DNA of 64,000 bases from Parasulfuritortus sp037439465 (GTDB taxonomy: Bacteria > Pseudomonadota > Gammaproteobacteria > Burkholderiales > Thiobacillaceae), in NCBI GenBank assembly GCA_037439465.1, contig JBBIVX010000013.1:13793-77792 (forward strand), written 5' to 3'. Below the pieces are notes generated by a model. The model had not been told where the DNA came from and ran no database searches. It saw only the letters and a program-made list of their open reading frames with translations. The translations under genes and the position numbers were made by a program. This document shows positions 23,383-32,662 of this stretch, one piece after another; positions within the stretch are counted from its first letter, which is position 1; every line of letters starts with the position of its first letter.

Positions 23383-23952
23383 CTACGACATACCGATGCG
23401 ATCCCATTCGAAGTAGGGACCGGGGTCGGTCTTGCGCCCCGGTGCGATGTCGGCGTGGCCGACGATGTGCGTGAGCGGATAGCGCGTCCTGAGTTGGCGT
23501 ATCAGTGCCTCCAGGCGTGAGTATTGGGGGGCGGTGAAGGGTGTGTCGTCGCTGCCTTCCAGCTCAACACCGATGGAAAAATCGTTGCAGCCCAGGTGGC
23601 CCTGCCAGGAGGAGGCGCCGGCATGCCAGGCGCGCCGGTCGCAGGCCACGAGCTGGATCAGCTCGCCGTCCCGGCGTATGAGAAAATGGGCGGAGACCCG
23701 GAGGCCGCTGAGGCTGGCATAGTAAGGATGGGCGGCCGGGTCGAGACGGTTGCCGAAGAGTTCGAGGATGCCCTCGCCGCCAAATTCGCCCGGCGGCAGG
23801 CTGATGTTGTGGATCACCAAAAGATCGATCCTTGCCCCCGCCGGCCGGTCATCGCAATTGGGCGAGTCGATGCGCCGGGCCGTGCTCAACCAGCCGGCGG
23901 AGTCGATATGACAAGGTTCTCTTTTCACTATTCGCGGTTCTCCGGCCGGCAT
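23383..23952 (-). CDS. ampD: 1,6-anhydro-N-acetylmuramyl-L-alanine amidase
   Basis: Cytoplasmic zinc amidase of peptidoglycan recycling. The core is clear: IDLLVIHNISLPPGEFGG with the first zinc histidine, AWHAGAS, NDFSIGVELEG, and the end VGHADIAPGRKTDPGP with the remaining zinc ligand and catalytic residues. From the ATG at 23952 it is 189 aa. A GTG at 23928 with GGAGAA upstream would give 181 aa, close to E. coli AmpD (183), and may be the real start. It is divergent from the exchanger gene. Confidence 0.92.
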   Translation of the reverse strand: MPAGEPRIVKREPCHIDSAGWLSTARRIDSPNCDDRPAGARIDLLVIHNISLPPGEFGGEGILELFGNRLDPAAHPYYASLSGLRVSAHFLIRRDGELIQLVACDRRAWHAGASSWQGHLGCNDFSIGVELEGSDDTPFTAPQYSRLEALIRQLRTRYPLTHIVGHADIAPGRKTDPGPYFEWDRIGMS

Positions 23953-23992
23953 TATCGCCATAAAATGCCGCGTCCGATCAACGAGGATTCTC

Positions 23993-24994
23993 ATGCTGGC
24001 TATCGAGTTGCTTTTCTTTTTGGTCCTTATACTGATTGCCGCCGAGTTGTTCGTGAATGCCCTGGAACACCTCGGCGAGCGGCTCAAGATTTCCGAGGGC
24101 GTCACCGGCTCGGTCTTCGCCGCCGTTGGGACCGCTTTGCCTGAGACCATCGTGCCGCTGCTGGCCATCTTCTCCGGCACACAGAATCAACAGATCAATG
24201 AAGAGATAGGTGTCGGCGCCATCCTGGGCGCGCCGCTCATGCTCTCCACCCTGTCGCTCGCCATGATGGCCGCGTCAGTCTGGAAGAAACGGGGCACTCA
24301 CGGTCATCTCAGCCCAGAGCGAACCGGCTTGACCCGCGACCTCGACTTTTTCCTGGTTGCCTTCGCCCTGGCCTGTGTAGCCCTGTTCGTGCCGCATGGC
24401 ACGCTCGGCATTCGCGCTGCGCTCGCCTTTGTCATGGTATTGACCTACTTCTTATACATTATGCTCACCCTCAAGGCCTCGGAAAAACTGGTCAAGGACG
24501 GTCACGGTACCGAGGCCGAGGCGCCCATGTTCCTGTCACGCCTGGGACTGCCGGAGAACTGGATCACGATCTTCATCCAGCTCGGGCTTAGCCTCGTCCT
24601 GCTGGTCGGCGGCGCCAAGGGTTTCATCCATGGTGTCGAACAGGCGGCGCCGCTGCTTGGTATCTCGGCCCTGATGCTCAGCCTGATGATCGTACCCATC
24701 GCCACCGAACTGCCGGAGAAGATCAACAGCATCATGTGGATTCGCCGGCGCAAGGACACCCTGGCCTTCGGCAACATCACGGGTGCCATGGTGTTCCAGG
24801 GGACCCTGCTGCCGGCCATCGGTATCCTGCTGACGCCCTGGGCACCGGTGAAGGAGGTGCTGGCCGGTGTGGTCATCACCCTCATCGCCGCCGCTTGGTT
24901 GCGCTACAGGCTGGCGCGGGGGCAGTTGCGGGTCTGGCACCTGGCGGTCAACGGCGCACTGTACGCCACCTATCTGCTGATTGCCCTGTCCTGA
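23993..24994 (+). CDS. Sodium/calcium exchanger (CaCA) family membrane protein
   Basis: A 333-aa polytopic inner-membrane cation antiporter with both alpha repeats. Alpha-1 is GTALPETIVPLLA followed by GVGAILGAPLML; alpha-2 is PIATELPEKINSIMW followed by GNITGAMVFQGTLL. The acidic residue in each repeat is the ion ligand. About ten hydrophobic segments are visible. The ion exchanged cannot be predicted. Its stop is 4 nt from the convergent ispH stop. Confidence 0.88.
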   Translation: MLAIELLFFLVLILIAAELFVNALEHLGERLKISEGVTGSVFAAVGTALPETIVPLLAIFSGTQNQQINEEIGVGAILGAPLMLSTLSLAMMAASVWKKRGTHGHLSPERTGLTRDLDFFLVAFALACVALFVPHGTLGIRAALAFVMVLTYFLYIMLTLKASEKLVKDGHGTEAEAPMFLSRLGLPENWITIFIQLGLSLVLLVGGAKGFIHGVEQAAPLLGISALMLSLMIVPIATELPEKINSIMWIRRRKDTLAFGNITGAMVFQGTLLPAIGILLTPWAPVKEVLAGVVITLIAAAWLRYRLARGQLRVWHLAVNGALYATYLLIALS

Positions 24995-24998
24995 TCTC

Positions 24999-25925
24999 TC
25001 AGGCCAGATCCTTCGGCAACGGGAAGTTGATTTTTTCCTCGATGCCGCCTTGCTGCGTTACCTGGGCCGCGCCCAGCTCCCTGAGCCGGGCGATGACCCC
25101 ATCCACCAACACCTCCGGCGCCGAGGCGCCGGCTGTCAGACCGATACGCGGCCGGCCGACCAGCCAGGCCGGGTCGAGTTGCTCGGCGTTATCCACCATA
25201 TAGGCCGGCCGCCCGAGACTGGCCGCGACCTCGCGCAGCCGGTTGGAATTGGAACTGTTCGGCGAGCCGACGACGATGACTACGTCGCTGACTTCGGCCA
25301 GCCGCCTCACCGCGTCCTGGCGGTTTTGGGTGGCGTAGCAGATGTCGTCCTTCCTGGGGCCGACGATCGACGGAAAACGTTCGGTCAAGGCCGCCACCAC
25401 GCGCGCGGCATCGCTTACCGACAGGGTGGTCTGGGTGACATAGGCGAGCCGCTCAGGGTGGCGCACCGTGAGACAGGCCACGTCTTCCACCGTCTCCACC
25501 AGATACATGCCCCCTTCCACCTGGCCCATGGTCCCTTCCACTTCCGGGTGGCCCGCGTGACCGATCATGACAATCTCCATGCCTTCCGCGTGCATCCGCG
25601 TCACCTCTCTGTGCACCTTGGTCACCAGCGGGCAGGTGGCGTCGAACACGGTCAGGCCGCGCCGCGCCGCTTCCTGACGCACCGACCGGGGTATCCCGTG
25701 GGCGCTGAAGATCAGGGTGGCGCCGTCGGGCACATCGGCCAGGTCTTCGATAAAGATGGCGCCGCGTGTTTTTAGGTTATCCACGACGAACTTGTTGTGC
25801 ACCACTTCGTGGCGGACGTAGATGGGCGCGCCGAATCTCGCCAGGGCGGCCTCGACGATGGCGATGGCACGATCGACGCCGGCGCAGAAACCGCGCGGGT
25901 TGGCGAGCAGGATTTCACTGGGCAT
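24999..25925 (-). CDS. ispH: 4-hydroxy-3-methylbut-2-enyl diphosphate reductase
   Basis: Last enzyme of the MEP isoprenoid pathway, an iron-sulfur protein producing IPP and DMAPP. The three cluster cysteines are visible in NPRGFCAGVDRA, FDATCPLVTKVH and CYATQNRQDAV. AHGIPRSV and SPNSSNS are substrate-binding segments. 308 aa, complete. It is the last gene of the ileS-lspA-fkpB-ispH operon and overlaps fkpB by 11 nt. dxs of the same pathway lies at 46-47.8 kb. Confidence 0.97.
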   Translation of the reverse strand: MPSEILLANPRGFCAGVDRAIAIVEAALARFGAPIYVRHEVVHNKFVVDNLKTRGAIFIEDLADVPDGATLIFSAHGIPRSVRQEAARRGLTVFDATCPLVTKVHREVTRMHAEGMEIVMIGHAGHPEVEGTMGQVEGGMYLVETVEDVACLTVRHPERLAYVTQTTLSVSDAARVVAALTERFPSIVGPRKDDICYATQNRQDAVRRLAEVSDVVIVVGSPNSSNSNRLREVAASLGRPAYMVDNAEQLDPAWLVGRPRIGLTAGASAPEVLVDGVIARLRELGAAQVTQQGGIEEKINFPLPKDLA

Positions 25926-26346
25926 GGTCGATGGCGAGGATCTGCACTGCGAATTCGACCGGTAGGCCGGCCAGCGGGTGGTTGAAGTCGAGTTTGACGG
26001 TATTGGCGCCGACTTCCACGATCGTTCCTATCCAGGTCTCGCCGTTTGGCAAGCCGCACTCGACCTGATGGCCAAGCGGCAACTCGGCCGGGAAGTCCTG
26101 GCGGGGCAGGGTCTGTACCAGCGCCTCGTCGCGTTCGCCGAAGGCCTGCCAGGGCTGAAGCGCGAACACCTCCCGCGCCCCCTCGGCGAGACCGATGAGT
26201 AGTTGTTCCAGGCGTGCGTCGATCTCGCCGCCGCCCACCGTGAACGTCTCCGGCGTCGCCGGCAAGGTGTTGGCGATTTCCTGGCCATAGCTGGCAATGC
26301 GGTAATGCAGGGTGACCCGATCGCCGGGCTGGATGCCATGGCTCAT
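25915..26346 (-). CDS. fkpB: FKBP-type peptidyl-prolyl cis-trans isomerase (SlpA/FkpB)
   Basis: A 143-aa SlyD/SlpA-type isomerase. It starts MSHGIQPGDRVTLHYRI, has FTVGGGEI and the inserted chaperone flap, and ends with KLDFNHPLAGLPVEFAVQIL, the FKBP C-terminal motif. It lacks the histidine-rich tail of SlyD. Its ATG overlaps the lspA stop by 4 nt, and the lspA-fkpB-ispH order is conserved in proteobacteria. Confidence 0.94.
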   Translation of the reverse strand: MSHGIQPGDRVTLHYRIASYGQEIANTLPATPETFTVGGGEIDARLEQLLIGLAEGAREVFALQPWQAFGERDEALVQTLPRQDFPAELPLGHQVECGLPNGETWIGTIVEVGANTVKLDFNHPLAGLPVEFAVQILAIDHAQ

Positions 26347-26822
26347 GCCGTTTTGTGCCGCAAGGCATCGACGACCAGCAGGCCGGCGCCAAGGGTGATG
26401 GCCGAGTCGGCGACGTTGAAGGCGGGCCAGTGCCAGGCGCCGAGGTAGAGGTCGAGAAAATCGATGACATGGCCGTACAGCAGCCGGTCGATGACGTTGC
26501 CCAACGCGCCGCCCAGGATCAGCGCCAGGGCCATGGGAAACAATCGCTGGGTTTGTGGCCGGCGCAGTAGGTGAACGATGACCGCACTGGCCGCCAGCGC
26601 CACCGTCAGAAAAAAACCGCGCTGCCAGCCAGGCTGGTCGGCGAACAGGGAGAAGGCCGCGCCGGTGTTGTGGACGTGGACCAAGTTGAAGAAGCCAGTC
26701 AGCGGGACGACGTCCTGGTAGGGCGCCAGCTTGGCCATCACCGCCAGCTTGGTGAGCTGGTCGAGGACCAGCACGAGGCCGCTGAGCCAAAGCCAGGCAA
26801 GGCCGGACTTAGGCCTGTTCAC
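26343..26822 (-). CDS. lspA: Lipoprotein signal peptidase (signal peptidase II)
   Basis: Inner-membrane aspartic protease that removes lipoprotein signal peptides. 159 aa with four membrane segments. The catalytic aspartates lie in GNVIDRLLYGHVIDFLD and FNVADSAI. The GTG at 26822, with GAGGG before it, begins 14 nt inside the ileS 3' end and gives the family-like N-terminus; the longer in-frame extension lies inside ileS. It is coupled to fkpB downstream. Confidence 0.95.
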   Translation of the reverse strand: MNRPKSGLAWLWLSGLVLVLDQLTKLAVMAKLAPYQDVVPLTGFFNLVHVHNTGAAFSLFADQPGWQRGFFLTVALAASAVIVHLLRRPQTQRLFPMALALILGGALGNVIDRLLYGHVIDFLDLYLGAWHWPAFNVADSAITLGAGLLVVDALRHKTA

Positions 26823-29562
26823 GTTGTTCGCCCTCGCCGTACAGGTTGCTGACGCAGCGGCCGCACAGGCCGGGATGAGCCGGGTCGGCGTCGACGTCGG
26901 TACGCACGTGCCAGCAGCGTTCGCACTTGGCATGGCCCAGAGCCCCGACTTCGACCCTGGTCTCGCCTGCGCTCTTCTCTACCCGCGCGGCGGAGGTGAT
27001 GACGACGAAACGCAGGTCGTCACCCAGGCTGGCCAGCAGGTCGTAATCAGCGCCGTCGGCGTAGTAAGTCACCTCGGCCTGCAAGGACGAGCCGACCTGG
27101 CCGGAGACGCGCAGTTCCTCGATCTCTTTGCTGGCCAGGGCGCGCAGCTCGCGCAGCCGGGTCCAGCGGACGATGAGCGCGTCGGCGTCGGCCGGTTTTG
27201 GCGGCTCGTGCCAGACCGACAGGAAAACGCTATCGGACTGGCAGGTGAGCGCCCAGATCTCCTCCGCGGTGAACGACAGGATCGGCGCCATCAGCCGGGT
27301 CAGGGTTTGCAGTATGTGCCACAGCGCGGTTTGCGCCGCACGGCGGGCGGTCGAATCGCGGCCGGCGGTGTACAGCCGGTCCTTGAGAATATCGAGATAG
27401 AAGGCGCCCAGGTCTTCCGAGCAAAAGTGGCGCAGCCGTTGCGTCGCCGTGTGAAAGTTGTAGACCCGGTAGTCGGCCAGGACCGCGTCCTGAATCTGGC
27501 GGGTGAGCGCCACGGCATAGCGGTCGATCTCCAGCCACTGCTCCACCGGCCGGCCGTTTTTCGCCAGTTCGAAATCGGCGGTGTTGGCCAATAAAAAACG
27601 CAAAGTGTTGCGGATACGCCGGTAGGCTTCGACCACCCGCTTCAATATCTCGTCCGAGATGGTCAACTCACCGGAATAGTCGGTGCTGGCCACCCACAGG
27701 CGCAGTATTTCGGCGCCCAGCGAGTCCGACACCTTCTGCGGCGCGACCACGTTGCCTTTCGACTTGGACATCTTCATGCCCTTGCCATCGACCACGAATC
27801 CATGGGTGAGCAGCGCCTCATACGGGGCGTGGCCATCGGTGGCGCAGCCGGTCAGCAGCGATGACTGGAACCAGCCGCGATGCTGATCGGAGCCTTCCAG
27901 ATAAAGGTCGGCCGGGTGTTTCAAGCCCGCGCGTTCCTTGAGCAGGCAGGCATGGGTGACGCCGGAGTCGAACCACACGTCCAGGGTATCGCCGGCCTTT
28001 TCATAGTCGTCGGCCTCGGCGCCCAGGAACTCTTTCGGGTCGAGGCTGAACCAGGCTTCGATGCCCCGCTTCTCGACGCGTCTGGCGACTTCCTCCAGAA
28101 ATTCCTGCGAGCGCGGGTGCAACTCGCCGGTCTTCCTGTGCATGAAGAAGGTGATCGGCACGCCCCAGTTGCGCTGGCGCGAGATGCACCAGTCGGGGCG
28201 GCTTTTTATCATCGCCGTGAGGCGTTCGCGGCCCCAGGCCGGGAAAAACTCGGTGTCCGCGACCGCCTGCATGGCCGTGGCGCGCAGACCTTGCTGGTCC
28301 ATGCCGATGAACCACTGCCGGGTGGCGCGGAAGATGATCGGCGTCTTGTGCCGCCAGCAGTGCGGGTAGCTGTGCTTCAGGCTGCCTTGGGCCAGGAGCC
28401 GGCCATTCTCGCTCAGGGTTTCCAGCACCTTTTTGTTGCCGTCCCAGACCGAGAGTCCGCCGACGATGGCCGTGTCAGGGTAGAAGCGGCCGTCGTCGGC
28501 GACCGGGTTGGCGACCTCCAGCTTGTATTTCAGTCCGGCGATGTAGTCGTCGTGGCCATGGCCGGGGGCGATGTGGACCAGTCCGACGCCATCCTCGGCG
28601 GTCACGAAGTCGGCCAGTATCACCGGCACCTGGCGGTCGTAGAAGGGGTGCCGCAACGGCAGGCCCTCCAGCGCCGCGCCCTTGATCTGGCCCAGGGTCT
28701 CAACGGTCTCGAAGCCGTAACGCCGGATGGCGGTCTCGGCCAGATCATGCGCCAGGATCAACACGCCCTTCGGTGTGCGGATCAGGTCATAGATGAACTC
28801 CGGGTGCACCGCCACCGCCCTGTTCGCGGGCAGTGTCCAGGGCGTGGTGGTCCAGATCACGGCATGGGCGGGGGCGTCGAGCGTATTGACGCCGCTGCGC
28901 CGGGCCAGGTCGGCCGGGTCCGCGACCGGGAAGGCGACGTCGATGGTGGGCGACACCTTGTCATCGTATTCCACCTCCGCCTCGGCCAGGGCCGAGCCGC
29001 AGTCGATGCACCAGTGCACCGGCTTGGCGCCCAGGTAAAGATGGCCGTTGGCCTGTATCTTGCCCAACTCGCGGATGATGTCGGCCTCGAAGCGGTAATC
29101 CATGGTCAGGTAGGGATTGTCCCAGTCGCCGAGCACGCCCAGACGGATGAAGTCGGCCTTCTGCCGTTCGACCTGGCTGGCGGCGTATTCGCGGCACAGT
29201 TCACGGAAGCGCGCGGCGGGGATGTGCTTGCCGTGGGTCTTCTCGACCACCAGTTCGATGGGCAGACCGTGACAGTCCCAACCCGGCACATAGGGGGCGT
29301 CGAAGCCATCCAGGGTGGCGGCCTTGACGATGATGTCCTTGAGTATCTTGTTGACTGCGTGGCCGATGTGGATGTCGCCGTTGGCGTAGGGCGGGCCGTC
29401 GTGCAGCACGAACAGCGGCCGGCCTTGGCCGTTGGCGCGGAGCTTTTCGTACAACTTTTTCTCGCGCCACTGGGCGATCCAGCCCGGTTCCCGGCGGGCC
29501 AGGTCGCCGCGCATGGGGAAGGGGGTGTCGGGCAGGTTCAGGGTGTCTTTGTAGTCGGGCAT
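26809..29562 (-). CDS. ileS: Isoleucyl-tRNA synthetase
   Basis: Class I aminoacyl-tRNA synthetase, 917 aa. The HIGH motif is in NGDIHIGHAVNK (near residue 60) and the KMSKS motif in KGMKMSKSKGN (near 600). The editing domain follows the usual layout, and the C-terminal zinc finger is CERCWHVRTD with CGRC. Its start MPDYKDTLNLP is typical of the proteobacterial enzyme. It leads the operon ileS-lspA-fkpB-ispH. Confidence 0.98.
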   Translation of the reverse strand: MPDYKDTLNLPDTPFPMRGDLARREPGWIAQWREKKLYEKLRANGQGRPLFVLHDGPPYANGDIHIGHAVNKILKDIIVKAATLDGFDAPYVPGWDCHGLPIELVVEKTHGKHIPAARFRELCREYAASQVERQKADFIRLGVLGDWDNPYLTMDYRFEADIIRELGKIQANGHLYLGAKPVHWCIDCGSALAEAEVEYDDKVSPTIDVAFPVADPADLARRSGVNTLDAPAHAVIWTTTPWTLPANRAVAVHPEFIYDLIRTPKGVLILAHDLAETAIRRYGFETVETLGQIKGAALEGLPLRHPFYDRQVPVILADFVTAEDGVGLVHIAPGHGHDDYIAGLKYKLEVANPVADDGRFYPDTAIVGGLSVWDGNKKVLETLSENGRLLAQGSLKHSYPHCWRHKTPIIFRATRQWFIGMDQQGLRATAMQAVADTEFFPAWGRERLTAMIKSRPDWCISRQRNWGVPITFFMHRKTGELHPRSQEFLEEVARRVEKRGIEAWFSLDPKEFLGAEADDYEKAGDTLDVWFDSGVTHACLLKERAGLKHPADLYLEGSDQHRGWFQSSLLTGCATDGHAPYEALLTHGFVVDGKGMKMSKSKGNVVAPQKVSDSLGAEILRLWVASTDYSGELTISDEILKRVVEAYRRIRNTLRFLLANTADFELAKNGRPVEQWLEIDRYAVALTRQIQDAVLADYRVYNFHTATQRLRHFCSEDLGAFYLDILKDRLYTAGRDSTARRAAQTALWHILQTLTRLMAPILSFTAEEIWALTCQSDSVFLSVWHEPPKPADADALIVRWTRLRELRALASKEIEELRVSGQVGSSLQAEVTYYADGADYDLLASLGDDLRFVVITSAARVEKSAGETRVEVGALGHAKCERCWHVRTDVDADPAHPGLCGRCVSNLYGEGEQREQA

Positions 29563-29680
29563 TTTGCTTGTGTCGCCAAGTGTTGCTGTGATCGGTGTTC
29601 AAAGGGGCATTGGCCGGGAGCCCCAGGCCTGAGCCGCTGACAAAGGTGAAAACGCATGGCCTACGGCCACCAAGCCCAGA

Positions 29681-30601
29681 TCAGGCATTCAACAACTCCC
29701 GCGCCAATTCCGCATCCTTGCCAATCTGCGCCACCAGCGCCTCGAAATTCGGGAACTTGGCCTCGTCGCGCAGCTTGTGCAGGAACTCCACCCGCAGGTG
29801 ATGCCCGTAAAGGTTGCGATCGAGGTCGAACAGATGCACCTCCAGGGTCGGGTTGCCGTTCGGGTGCACCGACGGCCGGGTGCCCAGGTTGGCCACACCT
29901 GGCCAGTCTGGCTTGGCGAGGCCCTGGACGCGCACGGCGAACACGCCCTTGACCGGCGGCCGGTTGTGCTTGAGCAGTATGTTGGCAGTGGGGTAGCCGA
30001 TCTTGCGGCCAATCCGGTCGCCGCTGACCACCCGGCCGGAGATGGAATAGGGCCGGCCGAGCCGTTGCGCCGCGCCGGCCATGTCGCCGGCCGCCAGGGC
30101 CGCCCGCACCGCCGTGCTGGAGGCGCGCTGGCCGGCGGCCTCGATGGTGTGCAGGACATCGACCTGAAAGCCATAGCGCTCGCCCAGGGTTTGCAGCAGG
30201 GCAAGGTTGCCGGCCCGTTTTGCGCCGAAGCGGAAATCGTCACCGACCAGCACATAACGCGCCTTGAGCCCATCGACCAGGATGTGGCGTACGAAGTCCT
30301 CGGCGCTCAGGGCGGCGAATTCCTTGGTGAAGCGGCAGACATGGACGTGGCCGACGCCCAGGGCCTTGAGGATTTCCAGCTTCTCGCGCAGGCTGGTCAG
30401 ACGGCTGGGGGCGGCGTCAGGCGTGAAGACTTCACGTGGGTGAGGTTCGAAGGTCAACACGGTGGGCAGCCCCCCCACCGAGGCGGCGCGCGCGGTCAGC
30501 CGGGCCAGCATGGCCTGATGACCGAGATGGACGCCATCGAAGTTGCCGATGGTGAGGGCATTGGGGCGGTTGGCGTGGGGCCAGCCGTGGGTAATCAGCA
30601 T
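29681..30601 (-). CDS. ribF: Bifunctional riboflavin kinase / FAD synthetase
   Basis: Converts riboflavin to FMN and FAD. The N-terminal nucleotidyltransferase carries GNFDGVHLGHQ and the C-terminal riboflavin kinase carries GRVVSGDRIGRKIGYPTAN with GTRPS. 306 aa from the ATG at 30601; a TTG one codon earlier is disfavoured. It lies upstream of ileS on the same strand, the usual murJ-ribF-ileS-lspA order. Confidence 0.96.
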   Translation of the reverse strand: MLITHGWPHANRPNALTIGNFDGVHLGHQAMLARLTARAASVGGLPTVLTFEPHPREVFTPDAAPSRLTSLREKLEILKALGVGHVHVCRFTKEFAALSAEDFVRHILVDGLKARYVLVGDDFRFGAKRAGNLALLQTLGERYGFQVDVLHTIEAAGQRASSTAVRAALAAGDMAGAAQRLGRPYSISGRVVSGDRIGRKIGYPTANILLKHNRPPVKGVFAVRVQGLAKPDWPGVANLGTRPSVHPNGNPTLEVHLFDLDRNLYGHHLRVEFLHKLRDEAKFPNFEALVAQIGKDAELARELLNA

Positions 30602-30656
30602 CAAGATGTATCTGCTTGAAAGAGCGCGAATTTTAGCCGTCCGGGCGGGCTAGCGT

Positions 30657-32192
30657 CTATGCCGCTCTGCGGTGAAAATCCGCCAGGCGAAAGCCTAGCA
30701 GCCAGAGCGTCGCGAAATAAACGGCGGCGCCGCCGGCCACCAAGGCCGTCAGGTGGCCGACGCGCTCGCCGATGCGATAGGCCAACCAGCTCGCCTCGCC
30801 CTGCCTGCCGAACCACAGCAAGATGGCCATCGCCGCCAGGGCGAGAGCGAGCTTGCCGAGGAAGGCGGGCCAGCCCGGCTGTGGCTGGAAGATGCCATCC
30901 CGGCGCAGGTGGTAATACAGTATGCCGGCATTCAGACAGGCGGCCAGGCCGATGGAGAGCGCCAGACCGGCGTGCTTGAGCCGCCAGATGAAGACCAGGT
31001 TCATGGCCTGGGTCGCCAGCAGGGTGAAGACGGCGATCTTCACCGGCGTTTTGATGTTTTGCCGCGCATAGAAGCCGGGCGCCAGTACCTTCACGAGTAT
31101 CAGACCGATGAGGCCGACTGCGTAGGCGACCAGGGCAAGCCGGGTCATCTCGACGTCATGGGCGGAAAATTCGCCGTGGTAGAACAGGGTGGCGATCAGC
31201 GGTACCGCCAGGATGCCCAGAGCCACCGCCGCCGGGGCGGCCAGGACCAGGGTCAGGCGCAGGCCCCAGTCGAGTAGTTTCGAGTATTGCACGGGGTCAT
31301 TGTCGGCGTGATGCTTGGCCAGCGAGGGCAGCAGTATGGTGCCCAGCGCCACGCCCAACAGCCCGGTGGGAAATTCCATCAGTCGGTCGGCGTAATAAAG
31401 CCAGGATACGCTGCCAGTATCGAGGAAGGAGGCGAACAGGGTGTTGATGATAAGGGAGATCTGCGCTACCGAGACACCGAGCGCGGCCGGCCCCATCAGT
31501 TTCAGGATGCGGCGCACGCCTTCATCGCGCGGCGCCCAGTCCCAAGTGGGCAGCATGCCGAGCTTATGCAGGGCCGGGAGTTGCAGCGCCAGTTGCAATA
31601 GGCCACCGAGGAAGGCGCCCCAGCCGAGCGCCATCACCGGCGGGTCGAACCAGGGGGCGGCGACGGCCGCGGCCAGGATCATCGCCACGTTGAGCAGCAC
31701 CGGCGTGAAGGCGGGAATCTGGAAGCGGCTCCAGGTGTTCAGTATGCCGCCGGCCAGCGACACCAACGAGATGAACACGATATAGGGGAATACGATACGG
31801 GTCAGGGTCACCGTGAGGTCAAACTTGTCCGGGGTGGCCGTGAAGCCGGGCGCCGAGATCAGCACGATAAGCGGCGCTCCCAGCACACCCAGGGCGGCCA
31901 CCGCCACCAGAACCGCGAACAGTAGCGTCGCCACCCGGCCGACCAGCAGCCGGGTGGCCGCCTCGCCTTGCCGGTTCTTGTATTCCGCCAGCACCGGCAC
32001 GAAGGCCTGGGAAAAGGCGCCCTCGGCGAATAGCCGGCGCAGCAGATTGGGCAGCTTGAAAGCGACGAAGAAGGCGTCGGTCGCCGCCCCGGCGCCGAAG
32101 GTACGGGCGATGACGGCATCCCGCACGAAACCGAGCAGGCGCGACAACAGGGTCAAGGAGCTGACGGCGGCGAGGGCTTTGAGCAGGTTCAT
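30657..32192 (-). CDS. murJ: Lipid II flippase MurJ
   Basis: Integral-membrane MOP-superfamily protein that flips the peptidoglycan precursor lipid II. 511 aa with about 14 hydrophobic helices. Signatures include the N-terminal TLLSRLLGFVRDAVIARTFG and the central YYADRLMEFPTGLLGVALGTILLP (seen around residues 265-290). It is divergent from rpsT, as in many betaproteobacteria. Confidence 0.95.
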   Translation of the reverse strand: MNLLKALAAVSSLTLLSRLLGFVRDAVIARTFGAGAATDAFFVAFKLPNLLRRLFAEGAFSQAFVPVLAEYKNRQGEAATRLLVGRVATLLFAVLVAVAALGVLGAPLIVLISAPGFTATPDKFDLTVTLTRIVFPYIVFISLVSLAGGILNTWSRFQIPAFTPVLLNVAMILAAAVAAPWFDPPVMALGWGAFLGGLLQLALQLPALHKLGMLPTWDWAPRDEGVRRILKLMGPAALGVSVAQISLIINTLFASFLDTGSVSWLYYADRLMEFPTGLLGVALGTILLPSLAKHHADNDPVQYSKLLDWGLRLTLVLAAPAAVALGILAVPLIATLFYHGEFSAHDVEMTRLALVAYAVGLIGLILVKVLAPGFYARQNIKTPVKIAVFTLLATQAMNLVFIWRLKHAGLALSIGLAACLNAGILYYHLRRDGIFQPQPGWPAFLGKLALALAAMAILLWFGRQGEASWLAYRIGERVGHLTALVAGGAAVYFATLWLLGFRLADFHRRAA

Positions 32193-32211
32193 GGCCGTGA
32201 TGTTACTTGAC

Positions 32212-32240
32212 TTGCCTTGTAAATCCGATATGGGTATGAT
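32212..32240 (+). promoter_or_regulatory. Promoter of rpsT
   Basis: TTGCCT (32212-32217), a 17-nt spacer and TATGAT (32235-32240) form a good sigma-70 promoter 45 nt upstream of rpsT. Confidence 0.65.
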
Positions 32241-32284
32241 GCCGCGCTTTACGCTTCAACCCGAATATTTGAGGAGTTGCCGAC

Positions 32285-32548
32285 ATGGCCAACACCGCAC
32301 AGGCGAAGAAACGCGCCCGTCAGAATGTCACTCAGCGCCTGCATAACATGGCACTGCGTTCCGAATATCGCACCGCTGTGAAAAAGGTGCGCAAGGCCAT
32401 ACTTGAAGGCGACAAGGCCGGGGCGCAAGCCGTTTTTCAGTCCTCCGTCGGCGCAATCGACGGCCTTGCCGACAAGCGCATCGTGCACAAGAACAAGGCC
32501 GCCCGCCACAAGAGCCGCCTCGCCGCTGCCATCAAGGCCATGGCCTGA
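32285..32548 (+). CDS. rpsT: 30S ribosomal protein S20
   Basis: An 87-aa, lysine/arginine-rich helical 16S rRNA-binding protein. It starts MANTAQAKKRARQN and ends with the KAARHKSRLAAAIKAM segment, both canonical. GAGGAG lies before the ATG. It is monocistronic by appearance and followed by a possible terminator. Confidence 0.98.
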   Translation: MANTAQAKKRARQNVTQRLHNMALRSEYRTAVKKVRKAILEGDKAGAQAVFQSSVGAIDGLADKRIVHKNKAARHKSRLAAAIKAMA

Positions 32549-32590
32549 GGTCAGACGCAGCCCATCTGCGTTTTGGCCGGGTAAACAGCG

Positions 32591-32610
32591 GGGGCGCAGC
32601 GCGCCCCTTT
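32591..32610 (+). terminator. Possible weak terminator after rpsT
   Basis: GGGGCGC (32591-32597) pairs with GCGCCCC (32601-32607) over a 3-nt loop, followed by TTTGTCGTTTG. The T tract is short. Confidence 0.5.
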
Positions 32611-32662
32611 GTCGTTTGTGGGCCACTATAATCGCCCTGTCATCAAGCAACGGAGACCATCC

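Noticed and set aside
27880..29640. A 586-codon open frame antisense to ileS
   Set aside because: The ileS frame has HIGH, KMSKS and zinc motifs; the opposite frame has no domain and shadow-like composition.
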